From positions 1-56,235 of the forward strand of contig JAPOSW010000041.1 of assembly GCA_026709505.1 (NCBI GenBank): DNA of 56,235 nt, written 5' to 3'. Both the position numbers and the translations under genes were made by a program. The notes beneath the pieces are model-generated. The model was not told where the DNA came from, did not search any database, and saw only the letters and a program-made list of their open reading frames with translations. Positions within the stretch are counted from its first letter, which is position 1. Every line of letters begins with the position of its first letter. Source of the DNA: Gammaproteobacteria bacterium (GTDB lineage Bacteria; Pseudomonadota; Gammaproteobacteria; Arenicellales; Poriferihabitantaceae). This document shows, in pieces, positions 40,058-48,302 of this stretch.

Positions 40058-41221
40058 CTACAATCTCATCGGCATGACCAGCCACACCGAGTTTTCGTCC
40101 CTGGGTTCGTGGAAGTAACAGATATTGCTGCCTTTGTCGAGCGTTATGTCTACCTTGTTCGTCTGGATAACCCTGCATATGTCAAGCAAGTAAGCTGCAT
40201 TGTATCCGAACAGTATTTCTTCACCGTCATAGTCAGCCTGCATCTCGTCGTATGCGTGCTGCTGTTCGGTTGTATTGGCATTGATCTTCAATTTGTTATC
40301 AGCTAGAGACAAGCGAATGCCTACGCCTTTGTGCTTGTCGTCACCAATAACAGCAACTCGTGAGAGGATATCGATGAGCTTTCGCCGATCAGGACCAAGC
40401 ATGATCTTGTCTTCGCCTGCTTCGAGCACGTCATCGAATTTTGGATATTTGCCATCTATCAGTTTCGCTATGAGAACTCTTCCTGGTGCTGTAAACCGAA
40501 TATGGTTCCGGGAATATTCGAAAGTAACCATCGACATATCAACAAATTTCTGACGATCCTCTTTTGGTTGATCCGGACGTGTATGCTCAATATCAATCAT
40601 TCTGGTGATTTCGGAAACCGCTTTCCGAGGAATGGTGACCTGTCTTTCGTTTTCTGTATCTACTTCCAGGTCTATCTTCGTTCTGGCTAGTCGATGTCCA
40701 TCGGTCGCAGTCGCGGTCAACTGCTTGTTTTCTATGAAAAATGATACTCCATTCAAGGCAAAGCGGTGATCGCTCAGAGCCATTGAAAATGAAACCTTAT
40801 CGATCATGTCCTTGAGAGCTTTCGAATTTATCCTGAACCGTTCTTCCCAGTCATCGGTTTTCAATTTTGGATAATTGTCTGCTGGCAGTGTTTTGAGCTT
40901 GTACCTGCTCTTTCCTGAATTGACGATGAGGTCATGATTGCCGGGATCATGGTCAAATGTGATTTCGGCATTATCGGGAAGTGCCCTGACGATATCCGCG
41001 ATCTTTTTACCCAGAACGGTAAATGACCCGTCCTCACTTTTTACGTTCTCAATGGTCTGGGTGATTTCAACTTCAAGATCCGAACCGATCAGCGTAAGCA
41101 CGCCATTCTCAATGCTAAAGTAAATATTGGACAGTATGGGTAACGTCTGCGTCTTTTCGATGACGCTATTTAGCAATGTCAATGGAGACACTAAAACATT
41201 TCTATTTAGTTTAAATTTCAT
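40058..41221 (-). CDS. dnaN: DNA polymerase III beta sliding clamp
   Basis: The clamp encircles DNA and tethers polymerase III. The 387-residue protein has the three-domain repeat: MKFKLNRNVLVSPLTLLNSVIEKTQTLPILSN, VRALPDNAEI, FSMALSDHRFALNGVSF, ATDGHRLA, FTAPGRVLIAKLIDGKYPKFDDV and the end NSVWLVMPMRL, which is the conserved C-terminal binding pocket. At 387 it is about 20 residues longer than E. coli DnaN, with an insertion around the second domain (IEHTRPDQPKEDRQ). It lies after dnaA with a 252-base spacer rich in DnaA-box-like sites. Confidence 0.97.
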   Translation of the reverse strand: MKFKLNRNVLVSPLTLLNSVIEKTQTLPILSNIYFSIENGVLTLIGSDLEVEITQTIENVKSEDGSFTVLGKKIADIVRALPDNAEITFDHDPGNHDLIVNSGKSRYKLKTLPADNYPKLKTDDWEERFRINSKALKDMIDKVSFSMALSDHRFALNGVSFFIENKQLTATATDGHRLARTKIDLEVDTENERQVTIPRKAVSEITRMIDIEHTRPDQPKEDRQKFVDMSMVTFEYSRNHIRFTAPGRVLIAKLIDGKYPKFDDVLEAGEDKIMLGPDRRKLIDILSRVAVIGDDKHKGVGIRLSLADNKLKINANTTEQQHAYDEMQADYDGEEILFGYNAAYLLDICRVIQTNKVDITLDKGSNICYFHEPRDENSVWLVMPMRL

Positions 41222-41473
41222 TTTGTTGTTGTAGTAAGCCCTGTGGATGCTGTGGAAAACAATATTTTTATATAAGTATCAATATTTTATAAAAAAATAT
41301 TGTGTTTGTAAACTGTCGATATCCGTGTGGATACTCCGCCCCTGTTGTGGACAGTGCCATGAACGGCAAAGTTATCAAGTACTATCCTCATTTTATCCAC
41401 AAACAGTCAACAGGTTGCCTACATTTATACGGTTATCTTCGTGTTCGGCCTTGCCTGCTGTAACTCCATTGCC
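41222..41473. promoter_or_regulatory. dnaA-dnaN spacer with DnaA boxes and AT-rich tract (possible origin element)
   Basis: A perfect DnaA box TTATCCACA lies at 41393-41401. One-mismatch boxes are TGTGGATAC (41326-41334, reverse) and TGTGGAAAA (41251-41259, reverse); TGTGGATGC at 41242-41250 has two mismatches. An AT-only stretch at about 41260-41300 could unwind. In many bacteria the dnaA-dnaN spacer is part of oriC; here it may also hold the dnaN promoter under DnaA control. Confidence 0.65.
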
Positions 41474-42817
41474 CTAGCCTCCAAATACCTTATTCAGGTT
41501 ATCATGATCTTCACGTGCTTTCAGGTCGGACTCAATCAGTTCCTTTATTTTTTTACAGGCATGAATGACGGTCGAATGGTCTCGACCGCCAAATTGATCG
41601 CCAATGCTCGGGTAGCTGGTATCAGTGTATTCCTTGCAGAAGTACATGGCAAATTGTCGGGGCCTCGTTATATCCCGCGAACGGCTTTTCGAGAACAGGT
41701 CCGAAACCCTGATTTTGAAGTATTTGGCAACCACCTGCTGAATATTCTCAACGGTGAGCTGTTTTTTGCGATGGGACATTAAATCCCTGAATGTGTCCTG
41801 GGCAAGGACAAGATCGATTTCACTTTGCGTGAACCGTGATGCCGCTGCAATCTGCTGGAGCGCACCTTCGAGGTCACGGACATTGGAACGCACCAGGTTG
41901 GCAATGAAAAAAGCCACATTATCCGGCAGATGAACACCGATATCAGAAGCCTTTTTCAGAAGGATCGCGACCCGAGTCTCAAGTTCCGGAACATCAATCA
42001 GGGTTGTTAGGCCGCCCTTGAATCTCGATTTCAGCCTGTCATCGATATCATTCATCGCATCAGGAATCCGATCGCTGGTAATGATAATCTGGCACCCAAC
42101 TCCGATTAATTCATTGTAGGTATGAAAAAACTCTTCCTGAGACTGCTGTTTTTTGGCCAGAAACTGAATGTCGTCAATGAGTAGTGCATCGACGGATCGG
42201 TATAATTGCTTGAATTCGTTAATCTGGTTGTCTTTAATTGCCTTGATCAGGTCTATCACAAAACGCTCTGATGTGATGTAGAAAACCCTTGCACTGGGAA
42301 AATTCTTGATTATTTCATTGCCCGCAGCGTGCATAAGGTGGGTTTTGCCTAGGCCTACTCCCCCGTAAATGTACAAGGGGTTGAACGATCCAGGCTCTTT
42401 GCCCACATTGATGGCTGCTGCCCGGGCTATTTGGTTGGATTTGCCCTCAATGTGGTTATCGAACGTAAATAATTCATTTGGCCTGCTGATTTCTTCATAA
42501 ATATCCAGGGGGGGCGGAGTTTCTTCGGTTTCCACTATCCTGAATGGTTCTTTCGAATTGAACGGTTTTTTTTCAAGTTCATAGCTTCCGATATCCAAGC
42601 GCACATCCGTCAGTCCGGTATCAGCAGAAATTAGGCAGCTCTTTATGTCGTCCAGAAGGTTGCTGCGAATGTGCTCCAGGACATACTGGTTCGGCGCCAG
42701 CAGTTTTAGCACCGAGTTTTTCTTGTGGTAGTGAAGAACGGAAATTGATGAATCAATTTCCTTTTCGGTCATGATTTCCTTCAGCTTCTCTAGGCACCCT
42801 CTCCAAAACTCGTCCAT
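41474..42817 (-). CDS. dnaA: Chromosomal replication initiator DnaA
   Basis: DnaA binds origin boxes and melts DNA. The 447-residue protein (ATG at 42817; an upstream in-frame TTG is less likely) has domain I (FWRGCLEKLKEIM) and the AAA+ domain with YIYGGVGLGKTHLMHA (Walker A), ALLIDDIQFLAKK (Walker B) and the arginine finger region DRLKSRFKGGL. C-terminal domain IV carries the signature DQFGGRDHSTVIHACKKI. It is complete. Instead of rpmH, rnpA and yidC, its upstream side borders the VWA/ExbB operon. Confidence 0.98.
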   Translation of the reverse strand: MDEFWRGCLEKLKEIMTEKEIDSSISVLHYHKKNSVLKLLAPNQYVLEHIRSNLLDDIKSCLISADTGLTDVRLDIGSYELEKKPFNSKEPFRIVETEETPPPLDIYEEISRPNELFTFDNHIEGKSNQIARAAAINVGKEPGSFNPLYIYGGVGLGKTHLMHAAGNEIIKNFPSARVFYITSERFVIDLIKAIKDNQINEFKQLYRSVDALLIDDIQFLAKKQQSQEEFFHTYNELIGVGCQIIITSDRIPDAMNDIDDRLKSRFKGGLTTLIDVPELETRVAILLKKASDIGVHLPDNVAFFIANLVRSNVRDLEGALQQIAAASRFTQSEIDLVLAQDTFRDLMSHRKKQLTVENIQQVVAKYFKIRVSDLFSKSRSRDITRPRQFAMYFCKEYTDTSYPSIGDQFGGRDHSTVIHACKKIKELIESDLKAREDHDNLNKVFGG

Positions 42818-42823
42818 AGTCAA

Positions 42824-43205
42824 AATTTCTCCACAATCACAAATTAAAACGAAATCGCATCCTTATAAAACAGACTCTCAGAAAAAAATAACATAAATTA
42901 ATGATTTTCAAGTATTTTATTATTAAAATTAGAGGCAAGGCATTAGCAGTATACGGTCATTCTATTCCAAATAAAATAATTTATCCACAGGAATAGCCAA
43001 AAAGACATCCTTTTTTTGATGTTTTTCTGGTAATGCTGTTATGTGAGCTGCACACCAAGGAACAGCCGAGTGGCTCGTGATTGGCCCTGAAGGTAGGCAG
43101 GCCGGGTTTTCGGCTTATTTCATCCACAGCTTTGTCCACCGATTTTGTGGATAAGTTCAAGCAGAAATGCGCTCGAACTGGACAGTGATTCAGGGAGTGA
43201 AGCTG
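42824..43205. promoter_or_regulatory. Candidate oriC upstream of dnaA
   Basis: A strongly AT-rich block (about 42840-42980) is bordered by DnaA boxes: perfect TTATCCACA at 42981-42989 and perfect TGTGGATAA (reverse) at 43146-43154. One-mismatch sites are TCATCCACA at 43120-43128 and TTCTCCACA at 42827-42835; TTGTCCACC at 43132-43140 is weaker. An unwinding-prone tract beside several boxes, upstream of dnaA, is the expected oriC layout, and dnaA's autoregulated promoter would be here too. GC-skew could decide between this and the dnaA-dnaN spacer. Confidence 0.7.
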
Positions 43206-43209
43206 CTTG

Positions 43210-44157
43210 TTATCCGGCAACCGCCACAAAAGCCCCGCCATTCTGGCGGGCAACTTCCCGCATCAATGTCGAATACTGTAGATTGGTAACGGGTGTAAGC
43301 GGATTGAAAAATCCGATGCCGTGAATTCTCGCCTGGCTTTTCCGGGTCTTGGGATCTGTGTTGAGTCTCGATATCTGTTCGAGCGATATATCGTAGGACC
43401 CCCCTGAATATTCATCCCCCATCACGTAAATCGAAAGGTCCTTTCGGTAGCTTGAATAAGCCCTGAGGGCTGCCTTGATGCCGGGCACAGGATCGCTGTA
43501 TGACATTGGTGCCCAGTTTCTTATCGAGCGCAAGACTGACGCGCGTCTCGCTGGCGAGTCGGGTATCCATCTTCTGGCATATGTGGATATTAGATGGCTT
43601 CCAGTGTCATTCATTACCTGAAAGCCCTCTACCTTCGGATGAGCCTCCAGGAGGCTTTCCACCTGCGCCATGACTCGCGGCCAGATCTCCTGCATGCTGC
43701 CTGAAGTGTCAATTACGAAAATGACGTACTTCCGGTCAACCGGTATTCCTCCCACGTTTTCGATCTTCGGAGCCGGAGGCTTGTTCTCCTTTTTCTGTTG
43801 GTTCATGCTCTCCATGAGGGAGGCGATGCGCTGTTCGTGCTCGTCAATCCTGCGATCAATGTCACCAAGACTCTGTTCGGTCAGATCAATCATCTCCGTA
43901 CCCAGTGCGACCCGTGTTTTACCTCTTGCAATTTGTTCCTCAATTTCACGAATTCGACTGGCTGCTTCATCACGCCTGGCCATTTCGGCAACAAGTTCCT
44001 CAAGCCGGGCGGTTGATGCCTGCATATCATGCACTGAAGGGTCGGGACTGTCTCTGGCCAGCAAAACCAGAAGCACAATCGCACCAAAACCACAGGCAAT
44101 GATGTCAAGAAACGAGGTGCTTGCGAAGCTGTTTCTTCTCTCTCTGGGAGTACTCAT
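43210..44157 (-). CDS. VWA-domain protein with ExbD-like membrane anchor (distal subunit)
   Basis: The 315-residue protein starts at the ATG overlapping the upstream stop (ATGA). A short basic tail precedes a single membrane helix, SFLDIIACGFGAIVLLVLLA (about 15-34), with an Asp at its start (Asp18), like the proton-binding Asp of ExbD/TolR (PFIDVML). A coiled coil follows (about 45-115), then a von Willebrand A domain with MIDAS VIDTSGSM and YVMGDEYSGG. I infer a stator B-subunit whose periplasmic arm is a VWA domain. It is the last gene of the eight-gene operon, with oriC beyond. Confidence 0.8.
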   Translation of the reverse strand: MSTPRERRNSFASTSFLDIIACGFGAIVLLVLLARDSPDPSVHDMQASTARLEELVAEMARRDEAASRIREIEEQIARGKTRVALGTEMIDLTEQSLGDIDRRIDEHEQRIASLMESMNQQKKENKPPAPKIENVGGIPVDRKYVIFVIDTSGSMQEIWPRVMAQVESLLEAHPKVEGFQVMNDTGSHLISTYARRWIPDSPARRASVLRSIRNWAPMSYSDPVPGIKAALRAYSSYRKDLSIYVMGDEYSGGSYDISLEQISRLNTDPKTRKSQARIHGIGFFNPLTPVTNLQYSTLMREVARQNGGAFVAVAG

Positions 44158-45239
44158 GGCCAGCCAGCCCCTGGACTTGTCACGGTGCCGCCCGTGGAGG
44201 AGGCCAGCGACCAATAGGCATAAGCCGCAAAAGGGTCTCCTTCCAGAGGCATGAGTATGGCATTGACGGTTGCATTGATACTGGCATGATACAGGTTGCG
44301 CGCGCCATCAAACAACGCCAGCCTGCATGAGCCCGAGATCGTGTTCCCGGATAATCCGGTGGGATTGCAGCCTAGGCGGGCAAGCGTAGTCAGCGCTGGA
44401 GCCGGGCCCAGGGTAGGCAATCCGTCGGTGATAAGGTAAACATTCGTCGGGCTGATGCCACGGCGGACAATGAACTCGATTGCACTGTGCAAATTGGTCG
44501 AGCCATCCGGTACCAGGTTCGACAGCGCCTTCATGGCCCTTTCGGCTTGTTTGCTGTCGTTCGGCGTGATCCACCGATTGCCAGTCAGGAAATCTGCTTT
44601 TTTGGCATAGTGGACTATCATGTACTGGCTGCCTTCGGGAACGCGCTCGACCAGCCAGTTCACCGCTCTCAGCGTCCTTTGCCATTTTGGAGCCGTGCGT
44701 TTGGCCGCGTCATCGGATACCTGGGTTTTTACGATATCGATGATTCGGGAACCGGTCATGGAAGCGCTGCGATCGACCAGAATCAATATACGCTCTCCCT
44801 CAACCCGAATTCCGAGCAGATGATGCTGCGTTGGTTCCGGTTTTTCAGCGATTGGCGCGGGCTCTTCGCTGCTTGCTAGCTCGAGTTCTTCCACTGCCTT
44901 CTCAAGAGCCCGTATCTGTGTCGTCAATTGCTGGAGCTTCTTTTCCTTGCCTTCCTGTTCAGCTGCCCGAGAGGCCATGCGGGCTTGTTGGCCATCCTTC
45001 TCATCGGTTAATGCCCGGTATTCAGCAATCAGCTCCGCGATCTTTTGTTCCATTGAGACTTGCTGGGTGCGCAGCTCAGCAATATCACTATCCAGATTGC
45101 CATGATCTGATTCTGCCTCGGAAACACTGGCGTGATACTTGACCAACATGAAAATAAGCGTGACTGCACCAAGCCCACATGCCATTACATCCAGAAATGC
45201 CAGTCCAAAAGACGAGTCAGCCTGTCTATTCCTCGGCAT
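44154..45239 (-). CDS. VWA-domain protein with ExbD-like membrane anchor (proximal subunit)
   Basis: The 361-residue protein has the same build as its downstream neighbour: a basic tail, the helix AFLDVMACGLGAVTLIFMLV (about 14-33) with Asp17, a long coiled coil (about 45-120), a Pro/Glu linker, and a VWA domain with MIDAS LVDRSASM and YLITDGLPT. The two are paralogues by architecture. It overlaps the ExbB-like gene by 14 bases and the next VWA gene by 4, implying fixed stoichiometry. Closest relatives in concept are ExbD/TolR/MotB with the periplasmic domain exchanged for VWA. Confidence 0.8.
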   Translation of the reverse strand: MPRNRQADSSFGLAFLDVMACGLGAVTLIFMLVKYHASVSEAESDHGNLDSDIAELRTQQVSMEQKIAELIAEYRALTDEKDGQQARMASRAAEQEGKEKKLQQLTTQIRALEKAVEELELASSEEPAPIAEKPEPTQHHLLGIRVEGERILILVDRSASMTGSRIIDIVKTQVSDDAAKRTAPKWQRTLRAVNWLVERVPEGSQYMIVHYAKKADFLTGNRWITPNDSKQAERAMKALSNLVPDGSTNLHSAIEFIVRRGISPTNVYLITDGLPTLGPAPALTTLARLGCNPTGLSGNTISGSCRLALFDGARNLYHASINATVNAILMPLEGDPFAAYAYWSLASSTGGTVTSPGAGWP

Positions 45240-46104
45240 CCGCCTTGCCTATGCGATTCAACAAAAACTGTTCACAATAGGATCGAATTTCAGTAATCTG
45301 ACTGTCCTGAATGCGTTGCAGCTGATGCAGGAAGAACATCAGGAATATGCTGATTATTAAAGCTACAAATGTGGAGTTGAAAGCAACGCCGAGGCTGGAT
45401 GCCATATTTGCTATGTCACCTGAAAGCGCCTCGTCGGCATGGGTCAGCGCCTCGCCAATCCCTCTTACTGTACCAATAAACCCGATTGAGGGAATTGCCC
45501 AGATCAGATAGCGTATCATTGCGTTTTCAGATTCCATTTGATGGGCCAGCGCCTCTACGCCGGTAATGATTGCCTCTGAAGTATTGTGAACGCTGCGGGT
45601 GATGATGAATCGCCTTATCGAAGCACTCAAGGTCTGGATCAAGGGAGTGGACTGGAATTTCTCCGGCAGTTGCCTGAGGGCATTGAAGCTATCTTCCATT
45701 TGCTGGTTGATGTTTTCCCTGGCATCCAGAGATTCGCCTCCGGTATGCGTATGCAGGAAGTCAATATCGAACAAGTGGCGGTTGCGAATAATTGAGATTG
45801 ACTTCTCGGCGAGCAAGTACATGCCCCACAGCATCAAGATGATGCATATTTCCTGCTCGACATCCTTGAGGATGACAGGCAAGGTCCGAACCGTCGACTG
45901 CCCGGCCTCTTGCGCCAGCGCCAGGTCGGCCTCAGCTTGAGGCCATATCCATTCAAGATAGACAAAGTGAACCCCCACCGTGCTGATGGCAAGTGCCAAA
46001 AGACTGCCGAGCGGCACGATACGCCTGTATGATGATGCCTTAATCATGATGCATGTTCGCTGTATATCATGGATTGCAAGATCAGGTTCCCGGTCATGGG
46101 GCAT
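45226..46104 (-). CDS. MotA/TolQ/ExbB family proton channel subunit
   Basis: The 292-residue protein has four hydrophobic segments: about 32-57 (LGSLLALAISTVGVHFVYLEWIW), 82-105 (EICIILMLWGMYLLAEKSISI), 200-225 and 240-265. The last two carry the ExbB signatures IPSIGFIGTVRGIGEAL and MASSLGVAFNSTFVALIISIFLMF. ExbB-type subunits form a pentamer around two ExbD-type helices and use the proton gradient to rotate. The ATG at 46104 is 9 bases after the small upstream gene; an ATG at 46047 is an alternative. No real exbD/tolR follows; the two VWA proteins take that place. Confidence 0.87.
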   Translation of the reverse strand: MPHDREPDLAIHDIQRTCIMIKASSYRRIVPLGSLLALAISTVGVHFVYLEWIWPQAEADLALAQEAGQSTVRTLPVILKDVEQEICIILMLWGMYLLAEKSISIIRNRHLFDIDFLHTHTGGESLDARENINQQMEDSFNALRQLPEKFQSTPLIQTLSASIRRFIITRSVHNTSEAIITGVEALAHQMESENAMIRYLIWAIPSIGFIGTVRGIGEALTHADEALSGDIANMASSLGVAFNSTFVALIISIFLMFFLHQLQRIQDSQITEIRSYCEQFLLNRIGKADAEE

Positions 46105-46113
46105 TCCTGAAAC

Positions 46114-46275
46114 TCATATGTCTACCGGAAATGTCAATGGAGAATTCAGGCTCGCAGAATAAGGCTTCTCATCCTGCGCCGAGACCCTGTCATGATAAAG
46201 GAACCATGCCGAGGCAATGACCAGAACCATGCCAATCGAGAGGCTTGCAACAATCATTTTTCGTGTTCGCTTCAT
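46114..46275 (-). CDS. Small single-pass membrane protein in the VWA/ExbB operon
   Basis: This 53-residue ORF begins MKRTRKMIVASLSIGM, has one membrane helix (MIVASLSIGMVLVIASAWFLY, about 7-27) and a short periplasmic tail (DRVSAQDEKPYSASLNSPL). Its ATG overlaps the TGA of the SUMF1 gene (ATGA), and the ExbB-like gene begins 9 bases after its stop, which supports translation. No family is recognised. It may be an accessory subunit of the channel complex. Confidence 0.65.
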   Translation of the reverse strand: MKRTRKMIVASLSIGMVLVIASAWFLYHDRVSAQDEKPYSASLNSPLTFPVDI

Positions 46276-48302
46276 TGTTCCTCGCCATAAACATAACGCG
46301 CAACCCTGAATCCAACATCATCCCGGGGTCCCGAGACCCCCTCGCGAAAACTTGATCGCATCTCGCTCACTCTTGCAGTTCGAAAATTGCTTCCCTTCAC
46401 GACGTGACTCGATCCTCTCTGCAATCCCATCGGGTCAACCCTGGCTGCAGCAGATGCCGGTGGAGCCAGAAGATAAACATCATGCATCCATTCACTGACA
46501 TTACCGGCCATATCATGCAGGCCATTTATATCGGCCAGAAAAGAGCCCGCCGGAGATATTCCCGGGAAACCGTCATTGTAATCAGGGATAATTCTTGATA
46601 ATACCCCCTTCGCACTCTCATCGGCAAAATTGCCTGCTTTTTCCGGAATTTCAAGACTGTCACCCCACAGGAAACGAAACATTCTGGGGCGACCAGCCAA
46701 TCTCGCTAGCCACTCCCACTCAGCCTCTGAAATCAATCGATACCCTGTTCCTTGAGCATGTCCGATAACGTTGCCCGATGAGTCAAACCGATATACGGGG
46801 TCGAGCTTTTCCTGGCTGCTTAACCAGTTGCAAAATCTGGCGGCATCGGACCAAGACAAATTGGTCTTGGGTAAAGATGGCCCGGGGGTTTTCTCGCCGC
46901 TGAATTTGTCAAACTGTTGATTGGTGACCTCTGTGACTCCCGCATAAAAGGGCTTTTCCAGAACAGTGCTCCGCAAAAATTCATTGGCTCGTTGCCCGGG
47001 CTCTTCAGGAGGTGCACCCATCGTAAAACGAACCCCGCCTGGTTTAAACAGTCTGACCTTGATGCCGGCCGAGCTCGTGACTTGAGGCTTCGCCTCGGCA
47101 ATACTTGCTTCTTTTTCAGTTTGCAGGGTTTTCTCAATCAATAACGGGAAATTTGCATCTGGCGTAAAGCGAATTGCCAGCTCGCGGTATCCGGCAAGTA
47201 CAAGCTTGGCGGTATGTTCTACTGTCTGTAGTTCAAGTACTTGAGGGGTCATGCCAACTTTCCTGTCATCCAGAAGCAGGGTTGCGGGTGGACTTGAGCG
47301 GATCGTTATCTGTCCCTTTTCTTCGGCCAGTTCGATCTTGACCGACTTGTTTTCTCCGGGTGCCAGAACAACCGAGGCATTTTGAGGCATGTACCCCTTT
47401 TTCTGGTAGCGAATGAGATGTTCTACTCCCGGTGGCAGTGAGATCGACGATGCTGGCTTCGCTGAGCTGCCATTCACTGTGAGATCACCATTGGCTGGAG
47501 AAACGTTAATTTCAAGCGAGGCCGACTGAATCTGCATGATGTAATCGCGAAGTGCCTGATTGTTCTTGTTGGTGATGGATATCCTGTCTCGAACTGGAAG
47601 GTGGTCCTTGAGTTTCAGCTCGATATCCAGAACCCCGCCCTCAATGCCATCCAGAACAAGCGGGGTCTGGCCCCGAGTTTCGCCATTTATGGATACCGAC
47701 ACCCCCTCTGGAAACGAATTGAGGCTGAGCCTGCCCGAGATCCGGGTCAATTCGATGGTTTGCTCGACAGTTTTCCCTTTGGGCAATTCAATTTCAACGG
47801 TTTCAGGCCGATAGTACGGGTGGTTCACGTCCACAACCAAGGCCCCTGGGTCTGTCTCAAGATCCAGTGTCTCGCCGCGATACGTCGGGATGCCGTTGAG
47901 GCTCCACTCGATATCCGGCAGTGCAGGCTCGGTGGTCAGGACCATGCGCACTGGCAGAGGAGACAATTCCACGTTGACGAACTTCTGGTCCGTTGATAGA
48001 CGGACCGTTTCAGAGATGTAGCCGGGCGCTGATATCTCGGCAGTTGCCTGATCCCCGATCAAGACGGCCCTATTGAATATGAATATCGCTCGGCCATCCG
48101 GAATCGAGTAATTGGCCAACTCTTTGGCCTCTTCCGGGATAACTTCTACAGTCACTGCCCTTGGATAATAAAGGAGAAGAATGACTGCGATCAAGATACC
48201 CAGGAAGATGGCTGCTGCCGCGGCCATCTTGAGTGCAGAACCACGCTGAGCCCGATGAATTGACTGTTCAATTTCACTGGATATTGGATCAGATTCGTTC
48301 AC
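46272..48302 (-). CDS. Membrane-anchored PEGA-repeat protein with C-terminal SUMF1-type domain
   Basis: The 676-residue protein has one N-terminal helix (AAAAAIFLGILIAVILLLYY, about 27-46). Several PEGA-like beta modules follow: ISGRLSLNSFPEGVSVSINGETRGQTPLVLDGI, SLEINVSPANGDLTVNG and QITIRSSPPATLLLDDRKVGMTPQVLEL. A formylglycine-generating-enzyme-like (SUMF1) domain occupies about 430-676: FTMGAPPEEPGQ, VTEVTNQQFDKF, LSWSDAARFCNWLS, YRLISEAEWEWLARLAG, DMAGNVSEWMHD, DDVGFRVAR. The catalytic Cys pair of true FGE is missing (KGSNFRTARVSEMRSSF), so it likely serves binding. PEGA modules suggest cell-wall or outer-membrane contact. It overlaps the TPR gene by 14 bases. Confidence 0.85.
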   Translation of the reverse strand: MNESDPISSEIEQSIHRAQRGSALKMAAAAAIFLGILIAVILLLYYPRAVTVEVIPEEAKELANYSIPDGRAIFIFNRAVLIGDQATAEISAPGYISETVRLSTDQKFVNVELSPLPVRMVLTTEPALPDIEWSLNGIPTYRGETLDLETDPGALVVDVNHPYYRPETVEIELPKGKTVEQTIELTRISGRLSLNSFPEGVSVSINGETRGQTPLVLDGIEGGVLDIELKLKDHLPVRDRISITNKNNQALRDYIMQIQSASLEINVSPANGDLTVNGSSAKPASSISLPPGVEHLIRYQKKGYMPQNASVVLAPGENKSVKIELAEEKGQITIRSSPPATLLLDDRKVGMTPQVLELQTVEHTAKLVLAGYRELAIRFTPDANFPLLIEKTLQTEKEASIAEAKPQVTSSAGIKVRLFKPGGVRFTMGAPPEEPGQRANEFLRSTVLEKPFYAGVTEVTNQQFDKFSGEKTPGPSLPKTNLSWSDAARFCNWLSSQEKLDPVYRFDSSGNVIGHAQGTGYRLISEAEWEWLARLAGRPRMFRFLWGDSLEIPEKAGNFADESAKGVLSRIIPDYNDGFPGISPAGSFLADINGLHDMAGNVSEWMHDVYLLAPPASAAARVDPMGLQRGSSHVVKGSNFRTARVSEMRSSFREGVSGPRDDVGFRVARYVYGEEQ

